DNA of 64,000 nucleotides, taken from the NCBI RefSeq assembly GCF_039655875.1, contig NZ_JBBYXK010000001.1, forward strand, positions 682,001 to 746,000, in the 5' to 3' direction. Shown piece after piece: positions 27,977 to 37,131 of the stretch. The notes beneath the pieces are model-generated. The model was not told where the DNA came from. It worked only from the letters and a program-made list of their open reading frames with translations, and searched no databases. The translations under genes and the position numbers were made by a program. Position 1 is the first letter of the stretch. Every line of letters begins with the position of its first letter. This DNA comes from Emcibacter sp. SYSU 3D8 (GTDB taxonomy: Bacteria > Pseudomonadota > Alphaproteobacteria > SMXS01).

Positions 27977-29044
27977 ATGCGGGACATCAGGAAAATCGGC
28001 GTCGCTGCCGTTGCCGCGCTGGTCGTGGCCGCCGGCGTCTATTGGGGCATGGTGCGCGACGGCGACCCGGCCAGCGCGGTTCCGGCCGCCGGCAGGACGG
28101 TCATCGTCGAGGCGGCGCCGGTCCAGGTCCGGCCGGTACAGCAGGAGGTCAACGCCATCGGCACCTTGCGATCAGAGGATTCGATCGTCATGCGGCCCGA
28201 ACTGGCAGGCGTGGTGACGGCCATCGGCTTCAAGGAAGGACAGCCGGTGCGCAAGGGACAGCTGCTGGTCGCCCTCGACGGCTCGATCCACGAGGCCGAA
28301 TTGGCGCAGGCTCAAGCCAGCCTTACCCTGAGCCGGGCAAACAACGATCGCACCGCCGAACTCCTCGCCAAGGGCGCCGCCTCGCAGCGGACCCGCGACG
28401 AAAACCTGTCGAAGATGCGCATGGACGAAGCGACCCTTGCCCTTGCCCGCGCGCGGCTGGCAAAGACACGGATCACCGCGCCCTATGACGGCGTGGCCGG
28501 CCTGCGCAAGGTGGCCGTCGGCGACTACGTCACGCCCGGGCAGGATCTGGTGACGCTCGATGTCATCGACCCGATCAAGCTCGAGTTCCGGGTGCCGGAG
28601 ATTTATCTCGCCCACGTCGCCATGGGCCAGACCGTGACGTTCCAGCTCGACGCCCTGCCCGGCCAGACCTTCAAGGCCGAGGTCTACGCCATCGATCCGC
28701 AGGTCGATGTCGACGGCCGCAGCCTGGCGATCCGCGCCCGCGCCGACAATTCCGGCCGGACACTGCGCCCTGGCCTGTTCGCCCGCGCCTCGCTGGGCCT
28801 GGCACGGCACGAAAACGCCATCCTGATTCCCGAAGAAGCCATTATCCCGCAGGGCACCGACCATTTCGTCTACAAGGTGACCGGTGGCAAGGCCGCCATG
28901 ACCCAGGTCAAGACCGGCATCCGCCGCGACGGCGTGGTCGAGATCGTGTCCGGCCTGGGCGCTGCGGACACGGTGGTGACCGCCGGCCAGCTCAAGCTGC
29001 ATGACGGCGCGGCGGTGAATGTCAGGAGCGCCTCGGCGGACTGA
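27977..29044 (+). CDS. RND efflux periplasmic adaptor (membrane fusion protein)
   Basis: About 355 residues. An N-terminal signal anchor (VAAVAALVVAAGVYWG) precedes a barrel-sandwich lipoyl-like half (GVVTAIGFKEGQPVRKGQLLVA), an alpha-helical hairpin (ELAQAQASLTLSRANNDRTA), the returning half RITAPYDGVAGLRKVAVGDYV, and the beta-barrel and membrane-proximal domains. It links the inner-membrane pump to an outer-membrane channel; no TolC-like gene is in the window. The stop lies 2 nt before the pump ATG, so the two are coupled. The start is uncertain, since GTG 27920 is in frame. Confidence 0.9.
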   Translation: MRDIRKIGVAAVAALVVAAGVYWGMVRDGDPASAVPAAGRTVIVEAAPVQVRPVQQEVNAIGTLRSEDSIVMRPELAGVVTAIGFKEGQPVRKGQLLVALDGSIHEAELAQAQASLTLSRANNDRTAELLAKGAASQRTRDENLSKMRMDEATLALARARLAKTRITAPYDGVAGLRKVAVGDYVTPGQDLVTLDVIDPIKLEFRVPEIYLAHVAMGQTVTFQLDALPGQTFKAEVYAIDPQVDVDGRSLAIRARADNSGRTLRPGLFARASLGLARHENAILIPEEAIIPQGTDHFVYKVTGGKAAMTQVKTGIRRDGVVEIVSGLGAADTVVTAGQLKLHDGAAVNVRSASAD

Positions 29045-29046
29045 CC

Positions 29047-32000
29047 ATGAATATTTCGGAACTCAGCATCCGCCGGCCGGTTTTTGCGACCGTGATCAAT
29101 GTGCTGGTGGTTCTGCTGGGGCTGATCGCCTTCGATCGCCTGTCCGTGCGCGAATACCCCGACATCGACGAACCCGTGGTCAGCGTCGAGACCCGTTATC
29201 CCGGCGCCAGCGCCAAGGTCATCGAATCCCAGGTGACCATTCCGCTCGAGGAAGAACTGGCCGGCATCGAGGGTATCGATTTCATCAGTTCGATCAGCCG
29301 GGCGGAAAAAAGCGAGATCACCATCCGCTTCAAGCTGGACCGCGACGAGGATGCCGCCGCCAGCGACGTGCGCGACCGCGTCTCCCGCGCCCGCGGCCAG
29401 CTGCCCAATGACATCGACGAGCCGGTGATCGGTAAGGTCGAGGCCGACGCCGGCGCGCTGATCTGGGTGGTGTTCTACAGCGACAGATTCGACCAGCTCG
29501 TCGTCACTGAAGCGGCCGACCGGCTGGTAAAAGACCGGCTGCAGGTGCTGCCCGGCGTCGCCAAGGTGATCTATTACGCTCCGCGCTACTATGCCATGCG
29601 CATCTGGCTCGACCGGACCCGCCTCGCCGCCTATGGGCTGACACCCGCCGACGTCGAGGACGCGCTGCGCCAGCAGAACGTGGAGATTCCGGCCGGCCGC
29701 ATCGAGAGCAACGAGCGCGAGTTCACCGTGCTCGCCGAGACCGACCTCAACACGCCCAAGGAATTCGAGCAGATCGTGCTCAAGGACGCCGACGGCTACC
29801 TGGTCCGCATCAAGGACGTGGCCAAGGTCGAGCTGGGTGCCGAGGAAAATCGCGAGATCGCCCGCTATTCCGGCCGTCCCGCCACCGCGCTGGGCGTGGT
29901 CAAGCAGGGCAAGGCCAATCCGCTGGCGGTGGCCGACGAGGTCCACGCCATCCTGCCCGAGTTGCTGAAGTCGCTGCCCGACGGCATCACCGGCGAGGTC
30001 AACTGGGACAAGTCCGTCTACGTGAAGGCGTCCATCGACGCCGTCTACGTCACCATCATCGAGGCCTTCGTGCTGGTGCTGGCGGTCATCTTCCTGTTCC
30101 TCGGGTCCTGGCGTGCGACCCTGATCCCGCTGCTGACCATTCCGATCGCGCTGACCGGCGGATTCTTCCTGATCTTCGCCTTCGGGTTCAGCATCAACTC
30201 GCTGACCCTGCTCGCCCTCGTGGTTGCCATCGGCCTCGTCGTCGACGACGCCATCATCATGATGGAGAACGTCTACCGGCACATGGAGAACGGCGAACCC
30301 CGGCGCGAGGCGGCGCTGAAGGGCAGCAAGGAAATCGGCTTCGCCATCATTGCCATGACCTTGACCCTGGTCGCCGTGTTCGCGCCCGTGGCGTTCACGC
30401 CCGGCCGCACCGGCAAGCTGTTCACCGAGTTCGCGCTGACCCTGGCCGGCGCGGTACTGATCTCGGGCTTCGTCGCCCTGACGCTCACGCCCATGATGTG
30501 CTCGAAGATGCTGAGCATGAAGGAGCGCGAAAGCGGCTGGCTTTCGCGCCGTATCGACCGGGTGTTCAGCGCCCTGACCACCAATTATCGCCGCGCGCTG
30601 ACGGCAGCCATGAAGCGGCGTAATGCCATCTTCCTGCTGGCCGGCTGCATCGCCGCGGGCACGGCGTTCCTGTATTCCACGCTCAAGCACGAGCTGTCGC
30701 CGCAGGAGGACCGCGGCTTCTTCGTCGGCTATTTCCTCGGCCCCGAGGGCGCGACGCCGGAATACATGAACAAATACGCCGCCGAACTCGAGAAGCTCTA
30801 CATCGGCAGCCCGGACATCCAGTCGAATTTCTATACCGCGGTGGGCCGCCCGACCATCAACCAGGGCTATTCCTTCGTGCTGCTGACACCGTGGAAGGAT
30901 CGTGGCCGCAGCTCGCTCGAGATCCAGAAGGAGCTGGCGCCCAAAATGGCGGCAGTGCCGGGCGTGATCGCCCTGCCGAACAATCCGGGCTCGTTCGGCA
31001 GCTCGCCCCAGGACGCCAATATCGATTTCGTGATCCAGACCACCGGCAGCTATGAGGAACTCAATGCGGTGGCCGACAAGGTCATGGAGCGGGCATCCAA
31101 GGTTCCCGGCTTCTCGGCGCTGCGTAATGACCTGAAGCTCAACAAGCCCGAGCTGAAAATCAACGTGAACCGCAACAAGGCGGCGGCCACCGGCGTGCGC
31201 GTCGACGATGTGGGCCGGACGCTGGAAACCATGCTGGGCAGCCGCGAGGTCACCCATTTCAAGCGCGGCAACAAGCAATACGACGTCGTGCTGAAGATCG
31301 AGGACGTCGACCGGCGCAATCCCGAGCACCTGCGGACCATCTTCGTGCGCAACCAGGACGGCCAGATGATCCCGCTGGAGAGCCTGGTCGACATGACGGA
31401 ATCGGTCACGCCGCGCGAGCTCAATCACTTCAACAAGCTGCGATCCTCGACCATCACAGCCAATCTGACGCCGGACTACAATCTGGGCGATGCGCTGGAC
31501 GTGCTGGAGAGAACCACCCGTGAAGTCGCGCCCGGCATGCAGATCGACTACAAGGGCAACGCCCGGGAATTCAAGCAATCGGGCGCCAGCATGGCCATCA
31601 CCTTCCTGCTGGCGCTGGGTTTCATCTACCTGTTCCTGTCGGCCCAGTTCGAGAGTTTCATCGACCCGCTGATCATCATGCTGACCGTGCCGCTGGCCAT
31701 CGGCGGCGCGCTGGCCACCATGAAGCTCACCGGCGGCACCCTCAACGTCTACAGTCAGATCGGCCTGATCGCCCTCATCGGGCTGATCACCAAGCACGGC
31801 ATCCTGATCGTCGAGTTTGCCAACCGGCAGATCGAGCAGGGCCAGCCCAAGGTCGAGGCGGTGATCGAGGCGGCGGTGCTGCGGCTGCGCCCCATCCTGA
31901 TGACCACGGGCGCCATGGTGCTGGGCGCGGTCCCGCTTGCCATCGCCACCGGCGCAGGCTCCGAAAGCCGCCACGAGATCGGCTGGGCGCTGGTCGGCGG

Positions 32001-32124
32001 CATGACCTTCGGCACCGCCTTTACCCTGTTCATCGTCCCGGCGTTCTACACCCTGCTGTCACGGCGCAAGCCGGAACCGGCCGCGAAGGTCACGCCCGGC
32101 GGCGCGGCAATGCCGGCGGAATAG
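29047..32124 (+). CDS. RND multidrug/solute efflux pump, AcrB/MdtC type
   Basis: 1025 residues, the usual HAE-1 length, with 12 predicted membrane helices and two large periplasmic loops. The N-terminus SIRRPVFATVINVLVVLLGL and the TM4 proton-relay region GLVVDDAIIMMENVYRHME (adjacent Asp pair) identify the family, and the C-terminal GLITKHGILIVEFANRQIE fits TM10-11. It exports hydrophobic compounds by proton antiport with the adaptor just upstream. Placement straight after three TonB receptors suggests uptake and efflux of related compounds, though the intervening terminator argues for separate transcripts. Confidence 0.95.
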   Translation: MNISELSIRRPVFATVINVLVVLLGLIAFDRLSVREYPDIDEPVVSVETRYPGASAKVIESQVTIPLEEELAGIEGIDFISSISRAEKSEITIRFKLDRDEDAAASDVRDRVSRARGQLPNDIDEPVIGKVEADAGALIWVVFYSDRFDQLVVTEAADRLVKDRLQVLPGVAKVIYYAPRYYAMRIWLDRTRLAAYGLTPADVEDALRQQNVEIPAGRIESNEREFTVLAETDLNTPKEFEQIVLKDADGYLVRIKDVAKVELGAEENREIARYSGRPATALGVVKQGKANPLAVADEVHAILPELLKSLPDGITGEVNWDKSVYVKASIDAVYVTIIEAFVLVLAVIFLFLGSWRATLIPLLTIPIALTGGFFLIFAFGFSINSLTLLALVVAIGLVVDDAIIMMENVYRHMENGEPRREAALKGSKEIGFAIIAMTLTLVAVFAPVAFTPGRTGKLFTEFALTLAGAVLISGFVALTLTPMMCSKMLSMKERESGWLSRRIDRVFSALTTNYRRALTAAMKRRNAIFLLAGCIAAGTAFLYSTLKHELSPQEDRGFFVGYFLGPEGATPEYMNKYAAELEKLYIGSPDIQSNFYTAVGRPTINQGYSFVLLTPWKDRGRSSLEIQKELAPKMAAVPGVIALPNNPGSFGSSPQDANIDFVIQTTGSYEELNAVADKVMERASKVPGFSALRNDLKLNKPELKINVNRNKAAATGVRVDDVGRTLETMLGSREVTHFKRGNKQYDVVLKIEDVDRRNPEHLRTIFVRNQDGQMIPLESLVDMTESVTPRELNHFNKLRSSTITANLTPDYNLGDALDVLERTTREVAPGMQIDYKGNAREFKQSGASMAITFLLALGFIYLFLSAQFESFIDPLIIMLTVPLAIGGALATMKLTGGTLNVYSQIGLIALIGLITKHGILIVEFANRQIEQGQPKVEAVIEAAVLRLRPILMTTGAMVLGAVPLAIATGAGSESRHEIGWALVGGMTFGTAFTLFIVPAFYTLLSRRKPEPAAKVTPGGAAMPAE

Positions 32125-32127
32125 ACG

Positions 32128-32793
32128 TCAGGCCGTCGCGAACCAGATGGTGTGCCGCGCGCCCTTGCCGACTCTGGCGCGGACCATCACCTCCTCGACA
32201 TCGAACCCGGTCTTGCGCAGGCGCTGGCTGAACCTGGCGTCGCGCCCGGCGGACCAGACGGCAAGCACGCCGCCGGGCTGCAGGGCGGCCCGCGCCCAGT
32301 TCAATCCGCCCATGTCGTAGAGATCGTCGTTCGACTCGCGGGTCAGGCCCGTTGGGCCGTTGTCCACGTCGAGCAGAATGGCGTCCCAGGCGGACCGCTG
32401 CGCGCGCATCAGCGCACCCACGTCGCCCACATGAATGGTCACCCTTGGATCGTCCAGGCAGGTGCCGAACACCGCTTCCATCGGGCCCCTCGCCCATGCC
32501 ACCACTTCCGGCACCAGTTCCGCCACATCGATCCGCGCATCGGGGCCGAAACTCGCCAGCGCCGCGCGCAGGGTGAACCCCATGCCCAGCCCGCCGATCA
32601 GGACGCGCGGCCTGGCGCGCGAACGGATGCGCGCCGCCGACATGGTGGCGAGCGCTTCCTCGGACCCGCTCAGGCGGCTGTTCATCAACTCCATGCGGCC
32701 GAGCATGATCGAGAACTCGGCGCCCCGCTGGTTCAGGCGCAGCTCGTCGCCGCCGGGGATGGTTGCTGTATCCAGGTGTTTCCAGGGGATCAA
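32128..32793 (-). CDS. Spermidine synthase-like methyltransferase-fold protein
   Basis: About 221 residues with the nucleotide-binding motif VLIGGLGMGFTLRAAL and the acidic strand DAILLDVDNGP of the polyamine synthase/SAM-methyltransferase fold. The N-terminal PWKHLDTATIPGGDELRL is typical of a conserved alphaproteobacterial subgroup annotated as spermidine synthase but lacking proof of activity. TTG 32793 is chosen because AAAGG lies about 7 nt upstream and homologues of this subgroup begin MIPW. It converges with the RND pump with a 3-nt gap. Confidence 0.75.
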   Translation of the reverse strand: MIPWKHLDTATIPGGDELRLNQRGAEFSIMLGRMELMNSRLSGSEEALATMSAARIRSRARPRVLIGGLGMGFTLRAALASFGPDARIDVAELVPEVVAWARGPMEAVFGTCLDDPRVTIHVGDVGALMRAQRSAWDAILLDVDNGPTGLTRESNDDLYDMGGLNWARAALQPGGVLAVWSAGRDARFSQRLRKTGFDVEEVMVRARVGKGARHTIWFATA

Positions 32794-32854
32794 TGATCGG
32801 CCTTTCGGTTGCGCGCGCGACCATACACCGGGTGCGACACCAAACAACATCGAT

Positions 32855-32882
32855 CGTCATCCCCACAGGCGCGGGGATAACG
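32855..32882. repeat. Intergenic palindromic repeat, degenerate copy
   Basis: A CGTCATCCCC...GGGGATAACG palindrome between two minus-strand genes. It belongs to the same family as the elements near 35981, 46917, 55667 and 55780. Confidence 0.7.
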
Positions 32883-32888
32883 ATATTT

Positions 32889-34007
32889 TCAAGGATTTAC
32901 GCCAGATTGCGAGACATCCGGAAACGCCGCCATCACCTGGCCCAGCCAGTTGTACAGCGCCTCGTAGCGGGCATAGCCGGTGCGCCCGAACCGCACCACC
33001 ACCAGATCCTTCGACGGGATCATGGCGATCACCTGCCCGCGGTGGCCGCTTGCCATGAACGCGTCGGCGGGAATGGTCGGCAGGCGCATGGGCTGCCGGG
33101 TGTTCAGCCAGGTCATGGCGCCGTAATCGCCGTCCGGCTGCGGCGTGCGCATGAAATCGACCCAGCCTTCCGGCAAAATCCGCCGGCCGTCCCACACCCC
33201 GCCGCGCAGCATCAGAAGCCCGAAACGCGCCCAGTCCCTTGCCGTCGCATGCAGCCAGGACGAGCCCACGAAAGTCCCGGCCGCGTCGAATTCAGGCTCG
33301 GCGCTGGCCATGCCGATGGGATCGAACAATTCGCGCTTCATGAAGGCCAGATAGGCCTCCCGCGTGCCGCCGGCCGCATCGCGCACGATGCCCGACAGCA
33401 GATTGGCCGTGCCGCTGGAATAGGACCACCGTGTGCCCGGCGGCGTCTTCAGCGGGCGGCTTGCCGCGAAACCGGCCATGTCCCCCCGCGCCCTGCCGAA
33501 CAACATGGGCAGGACGTCCGAGGTGAACGGGTTGAAATAGGCCTCGTTGAAGTCGAGGCCGTCGTTCATCCGCAGCAGGTTGCGGATAGAGATCGCATGG
33601 CGTGGGTCGCCTGGATCGGCCCAGGCCGGAACCGGCGCGGGGCCGTCGAGGTCAAGCGTTCCGCCCCCCACGGCGATACCGGCAAGCGCCCCCAGCACGG
33701 TCTTGGCGACCGACTGCGACAGGAATTTCCTGTTGCGGTCGAACCCGGGCGCATAGCCCTCGGCGACCAGCACGCCGCGATGGATGATGATCACCGCCCG
33801 CAGGCCCGGCACGGTCTCGCTCTCGGCCCATGCGCGGCGAAGGAGACCATCCAGTGTCGCGGTATCCACATCAGGCTGTGGCGGCCCTTCGGGCCAGTCC
33901 ATGGCGGGCCAGGGCACATCGTCCCGTTGCGGTGGCAGCGGCGTGAGCGCCTGCGCCGGGCCAGCCCCGGCCAGCATCAGGATCAGCACTGCCGCCAGCA
34001 ACCGCAT
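32889..34007 (-). CDS. Serine hydrolase, class C beta-lactamase/esterase family
   Basis: 372 residues with a signal peptide (ending near GPAQA). The catalytic SxxK is S99-V-A-K102 (LSQSVAKT), the Y-x-S/N tyrosine is Y196 (WSYSSG), and a C-terminal HxG motif occurs in SGHRGQVIAM. It is probably a periplasmic esterase, D-alanyl carboxypeptidase or amide hydrolase rather than a true beta-lactamase. ATG 34007 overlaps the TGA of the preceding small gene by one base, so translation is coupled. TTG 34010 is also possible. Confidence 0.88.
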   Translation of the reverse strand: MRLLAAVLILMLAGAGPAQALTPLPPQRDDVPWPAMDWPEGPPQPDVDTATLDGLLRRAWAESETVPGLRAVIIIHRGVLVAEGYAPGFDRNRKFLSQSVAKTVLGALAGIAVGGGTLDLDGPAPVPAWADPGDPRHAISIRNLLRMNDGLDFNEAYFNPFTSDVLPMLFGRARGDMAGFAASRPLKTPPGTRWSYSSGTANLLSGIVRDAAGGTREAYLAFMKRELFDPIGMASAEPEFDAAGTFVGSSWLHATARDWARFGLLMLRGGVWDGRRILPEGWVDFMRTPQPDGDYGAMTWLNTRQPMRLPTIPADAFMASGHRGQVIAMIPSKDLVVVRFGRTGYARYEALYNWLGQVMAAFPDVSQSGVNP

Positions 34008-34312
34008 CAACGCACCATGCAGCCGCGGCCCGGCTCGTAACGGCCAGTGGCCTCTACCAATCCCCAGATCGACGCGGTCACCTGCCGGTTGTCGGGGTCA
34101 AACCTGAATCCGGTGCCACCGAAGCCCAACGGGTCCTCGGCCACACAGAACTCACTCCCGCCGCCATCCATGTAACGGCACTGGCAGGCCCATTTGGCGC
34201 TGGTGTCGATGGCGAGCTGGCCCATACCGGGCAGCTTCCAGGCGGCGAGCGCCAGGATCGCGGCCAGGGCGGCGAGCACCCCGAGCAGGATGCGCCGCCG
34301 CCGCGCGGTCAC
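34007..34312 (-). CDS. Small membrane-anchored Cys-containing protein, unknown
   Basis: 101 residues. A basic N-terminus (TARRRRILL) and one membrane helix (about 8-25) precede a periplasmic domain with four Cys (43, 45, 56, 98), consistent with two disulfides. I do not recognise a family. GTG 34312 overlaps the stop of the SnoaL-like gene by GTGA, and its own stop overlaps the hydrolase ATG, so it sits in the middle of a tightly coupled three-gene unit. That coupling is the best evidence that it is real; the frame is open further upstream, but only inside the SnoaL-like gene. Confidence 0.65.
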   Translation of the reverse strand: MTARRRRILLGVLAALAAILALAAWKLPGMGQLAIDTSAKWACQCRYMDGGGSEFCVAEDPLGFGGTGFRFDPDNRQVTASIWGLVEATGRYEPGRGCMVR

Positions 34313-34809
34313 GACAGGGTATAGGCCAGGTCTTCCTTCGAGCGCTTGCCGGGCTCGAAATCCTCGGCCTTGTAGTACGAGCCTTCCACCTTTTCGGTCG
34401 TGCTCCAGTCGCGCACCACCACCCGCTTGATGATCAGCCACTCACCGTTACGCTTCTTCAGCTTGTCCAGGTACCGGCCGCCGAACCGGTCCAGATAGGT
34501 GGTGTCGCCATCCTTGCGCACGTGATAGGCAACAAACCAGGTCTCGGACTTGGCGGTCTCGTGATGGATATCGATGATCGACTGGTTGAGCGTGTGCGAG
34601 GTTGATTCCGTGTGCTCGGCCAGCGCCTTGGTCACATAGGGTCCGAACGCCTTGCCTGGGCCCTTGTAGCCGCCGTGGTCGTCGGTGGATTCCTCGTCAT
34701 AGACCGAGCTGACCAGCTCGGCGTCACCCCGGTCGATACCGCGCGTGTAGCGGTACAGCACCTGCCGGATCTTGTAGTCGTCGATCACCTTCTGGATGTC
34801 CGCGTCCAT
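34309..34809 (-). CDS. SnoaL/NTF2-like domain protein
   Basis: 166 residues of the cystatin-like SnoaL_4 fold: DADIQKVIDDYKIRQVLYRY opens the typical helix with the RYTRGIDRGD turn, and NQSIIDIHHETAKSETWFVAYH follows. Members include dehydratases, isomerases and ring-hydroxylating dioxygenase beta-like proteins of steroid and aromatic metabolism. GGGGAGAG precedes ATG 34809. It is divergent from the PRISE-type reductase, with 58 bp between them, and is first in the operon with the small Cys protein and serine hydrolase. Confidence 0.83.
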   Translation of the reverse strand: MDADIQKVIDDYKIRQVLYRYTRGIDRGDAELVSSVYDEESTDDHGGYKGPGKAFGPYVTKALAEHTESTSHTLNQSIIDIHHETAKSETWFVAYHVRKDGDTTYLDRFGGRYLDKLKKRNGEWLIIKRVVVRDWSTTEKVEGSYYKAEDFEPGKRSKEDLAYTLS

Positions 34810-34867
34810 TCGTCTCTCCCCTTCTTGGACAGGCCCCGACTATATTGCATCCAAAGGGAGAGACCAG

Positions 34868-35956
34868 ATGGCAAACAACAAGGTGCTGGTGGCCGGCGCG
34901 ACCGGCCTGGTGGGACGTGCCGCGATCGAGGAGTTCTCGGCGCGGGGTTGGGATGTGGTCGGTGTCTCGCGGCGCATTCCCGACGACCTCGATGCGAGCG
35001 CCGAGCTGATCTCGGTCGACCTGACCGACCGTGACGCCTGCGCCCGCGCAATTGGCGCGATGGCGGACGTCACGCACCTGGTTTTCGCCGCGCTCTACGA
35101 AAAGCCCGGCCTGTTCGCCGGCTGGCGCGAGCGCGACCAGATGGAAACCAACCTGGCCATGCTGGCCAATTTGTTCGAGCCGCTGGAGCGGGCGGCGAAG
35201 GACCTGCGTCAGGTATCCATCCTGCAAGGCACCAAGGCCTATGGCGCCCACTTCAAGCCCATCGAGGTGCCTGCCCGCGAGAACCGGCCGCGCGACAACC
35301 ACGAGAACTTCTACTGGCTGCAGGAGGACTACCTGCGCGAGCGCCAGCCCGGCAAGGCCTGGACCTGGACGGTGATCCGGCCGCAGATCGTGTTCGGCCA
35401 CGCCGTCGGCGCGCCGATGAACCCCATCGCCGCCATCGGCGTCTATGCCGCCATCCGCCGTGAACTGGGGCTGCCGCTGTCCTATCCGGGCGGCCCGCCA
35501 GTGGTGATGGAAGCGGCCGATGCCCGGATTGTCGCCCGGATGCTGGCCTGGGCGGCGCACGAGCCTGCCTGCGGCAACCAGATATTCAACGTCACCAACG
35601 GCGACGTGTTCACCTGGCCTGGCGTCTGGCCCGCCATCGCGCGCTGTTTCGGCATGGACCCCGGCAAACCCGAGAGCCTGTTCCTCGCCGAGGAGATGCC
35701 GAAATACGAAGCCGTCTGGCAGGACCTGGTGCGGCGCCACGGCCTCAGGCCGCACTCCATCAAAGAACTGGTCGGCGACTCCTTCCACTATGTCGACGGT
35801 ATCGGCGCCACCGGCCGCGACCGCGCGCCGCCGCCCGCCATCGTCAGCACCATCAAGGCACGCCAGATGGGCTTCCATGACTGCATCGACACCGAGGACA
35901 TGTTCGCCCACTGGTTCGACAGGCTGCGGGCGCTGAAGATCCTGCCGCCGCTCTAA
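34868..35956 (+). CDS. NAD(P)-dependent SDR, PRISE (progesterone 5-beta-reductase/iridoid synthase)-like
   Basis: 362 residues. An atypical SDR with the nucleotide motif VAGATGLVGRAAIEEF, the GTKAYGAHFKP strand and NFYWLQEDYLRE, which carries the PRISE active-site Tyr. Family members reduce activated C=C bonds (enones) in steroids, terpenes or small aldehydes using NADPH. ATG 34868 follows AAAGGGAGA. The divergent SnoaL-like operon suggests joint use in a catabolic route. The substrate cannot be assigned. Confidence 0.83.
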   Translation: MANNKVLVAGATGLVGRAAIEEFSARGWDVVGVSRRIPDDLDASAELISVDLTDRDACARAIGAMADVTHLVFAALYEKPGLFAGWRERDQMETNLAMLANLFEPLERAAKDLRQVSILQGTKAYGAHFKPIEVPARENRPRDNHENFYWLQEDYLRERQPGKAWTWTVIRPQIVFGHAVGAPMNPIAAIGVYAAIRRELGLPLSYPGGPPVVMEAADARIVARMLAWAAHEPACGNQIFNVTNGDVFTWPGVWPAIARCFGMDPGKPESLFLAEEMPKYEAVWQDLVRRHGLRPHSIKELVGDSFHYVDGIGATGRDRAPPPAIVSTIKARQMGFHDCIDTEDMFAHWFDRLRALKILPPL

Positions 35957-35980
35957 CTATCTGAAAACTCTAAAAACTAT

Positions 35981-36008
35981 CGTCATCCCCGCGTGCGCGG
36001 GAATGACG
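35981..36008. repeat. Intergenic palindromic repeat
   Basis: A near-perfect CGTCATCCCCGCG...CGCGGGAATGACG palindrome, 28 bp, in the 72-bp gap between two plus-strand genes. It is a copy of the same family as the 55.7-kb pair. Confidence 0.85.
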
Positions 36009-36028
36009 AGTAAGAGAAGAAGGCGTCG

Positions 36029-37099
36029 ATGCACCTCATAGTCCTGCCCGGCGACGGCATCGGTCCGGAAATCTGCGATGCGACCCTGACGGTGCTCGCG
36101 CTGTTGAACGACCGTCTCCGACTTGGCCTGACCTTCGAGAGCCACGGCATCGGCCTGGCCACCTTGGCGAGCAATGGCACGACCTTCCCCAGGGCCGCGA
36201 GGGATGCGGCCATGGCCGCCGACGGCATCATCCTCGGCCCGATCTCGCATAACGACTATCCGCCAACAGCCGATGGCGGCGTCAACGTATCGGGCGATCT
36301 GCGGCTGTCGCTCGACCTCTATGCCAACATCCGCCCTGCCCGCTCCCGCGAGGGCGTGACATTCTGGGGCCGCACGCCGATGGACCTGGTGATCGTGCGC
36401 GAGAACACGGAAGGCTTCTATGCCGACCGCTCCATGCATATGGGACCCGGCGAGTTCATGCCGACGCCCGACATGGCGCTGGCGGTGCGCAAGATTACCG
36501 CGCAGGCCTGCGCCCGCATCGCCCGGTCAGCCTTCGAACTGGCCATGGAGCGCAACCGGCATGTCACCGCCGTCCACAAGGCCAACGTGCTGCGGGTGTC
36601 CGACGGTCTGTTCCTGCGCGAGACGCGCGCCATGGCCGCCCGCTTTCCAGGCGTGACCTATGACGAACAACTCGTTGATTCCATGACCGCCATGCTGGTG
36701 CGTGACGCCGCCCGTTTCGACGTGATCGTGACCACCAACATGTATGGCGATATCCTGTCCGACGAGGCCGCCGAACTGTCGGGCAGTCTCGGGCTGGCCG
36801 GCTCCATCAATGCCGGAGAAAGCCATTGCATGGCCCAGGCCCAGCATGGATCGGCACCCGACATCGCTGGCCGGGACACGGCCAACCCGGCATCGCTCAT
36901 CCTGTCGGCCGGATTGCTGCTCGGCTGGCTGGGCCGCATGCGCGGCAGGCCGGACCTGACGGCTGCCGGCGCGCTGATCGAGCCGGCAATCGATGCGCTG
37001 ATCGCCGATCCCGCGACCCACACTGCCGATCTGGGCGGTCCATTGGGAACGGCCGGCTTCACGTCCGCGCTATGCGCGGGCATCGCCGCGCGGATGTGA
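36029..37099 (+). CDS. Isocitrate/isopropylmalate dehydrogenase family protein
   Basis: 356 residues of the beta-decarboxylating dehydrogenase fold. Markers are the N-terminal LPGDGIGPEICDA, the substrate-arm VRENTEGFYADRS, the Lys/Asn segment HKANVLRVSDGLF and the metal-binding NMYGDILSDEAAEL. It oxidatively decarboxylates a (2R,3S)-hydroxyacid; isopropylmalate, isocitrate, homoisocitrate and tartrate are all possible. No leuC/leuD neighbours are present, so a role outside leucine synthesis is likely. AGAAGG precedes ATG 36029. Confidence 0.88.
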   Translation: MHLIVLPGDGIGPEICDATLTVLALLNDRLRLGLTFESHGIGLATLASNGTTFPRAARDAAMAADGIILGPISHNDYPPTADGGVNVSGDLRLSLDLYANIRPARSREGVTFWGRTPMDLVIVRENTEGFYADRSMHMGPGEFMPTPDMALAVRKITAQACARIARSAFELAMERNRHVTAVHKANVLRVSDGLFLRETRAMAARFPGVTYDEQLVDSMTAMLVRDAARFDVIVTTNMYGDILSDEAAELSGSLGLAGSINAGESHCMAQAQHGSAPDIAGRDTANPASLILSAGLLLGWLGRMRGRPDLTAAGALIEPAIDALIADPATHTADLGGPLGTAGFTSALCAGIAARM

Positions 37100-37131
37100 T
37101 ACGCTGGCCGTCCACAGAGGGGCACGGTCAA

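Noticed and set aside
28870-31974. A 1034-codon open frame on the minus strand opposite the RND pump
   Set aside because: It is antisense to an unmistakable AcrB-type pump, has low-complexity His/Gln/Gly-rich translation and no domain. Long antisense frames are common in GC-rich DNA.
32889-34007. Calling the serine hydrolase an AmpC beta-lactamase
   Set aside because: SxxK and YxS are present, but the lactamase KTG triad is replaced by HRG and the sequence is closer to esterase/carboxypeptidase members.
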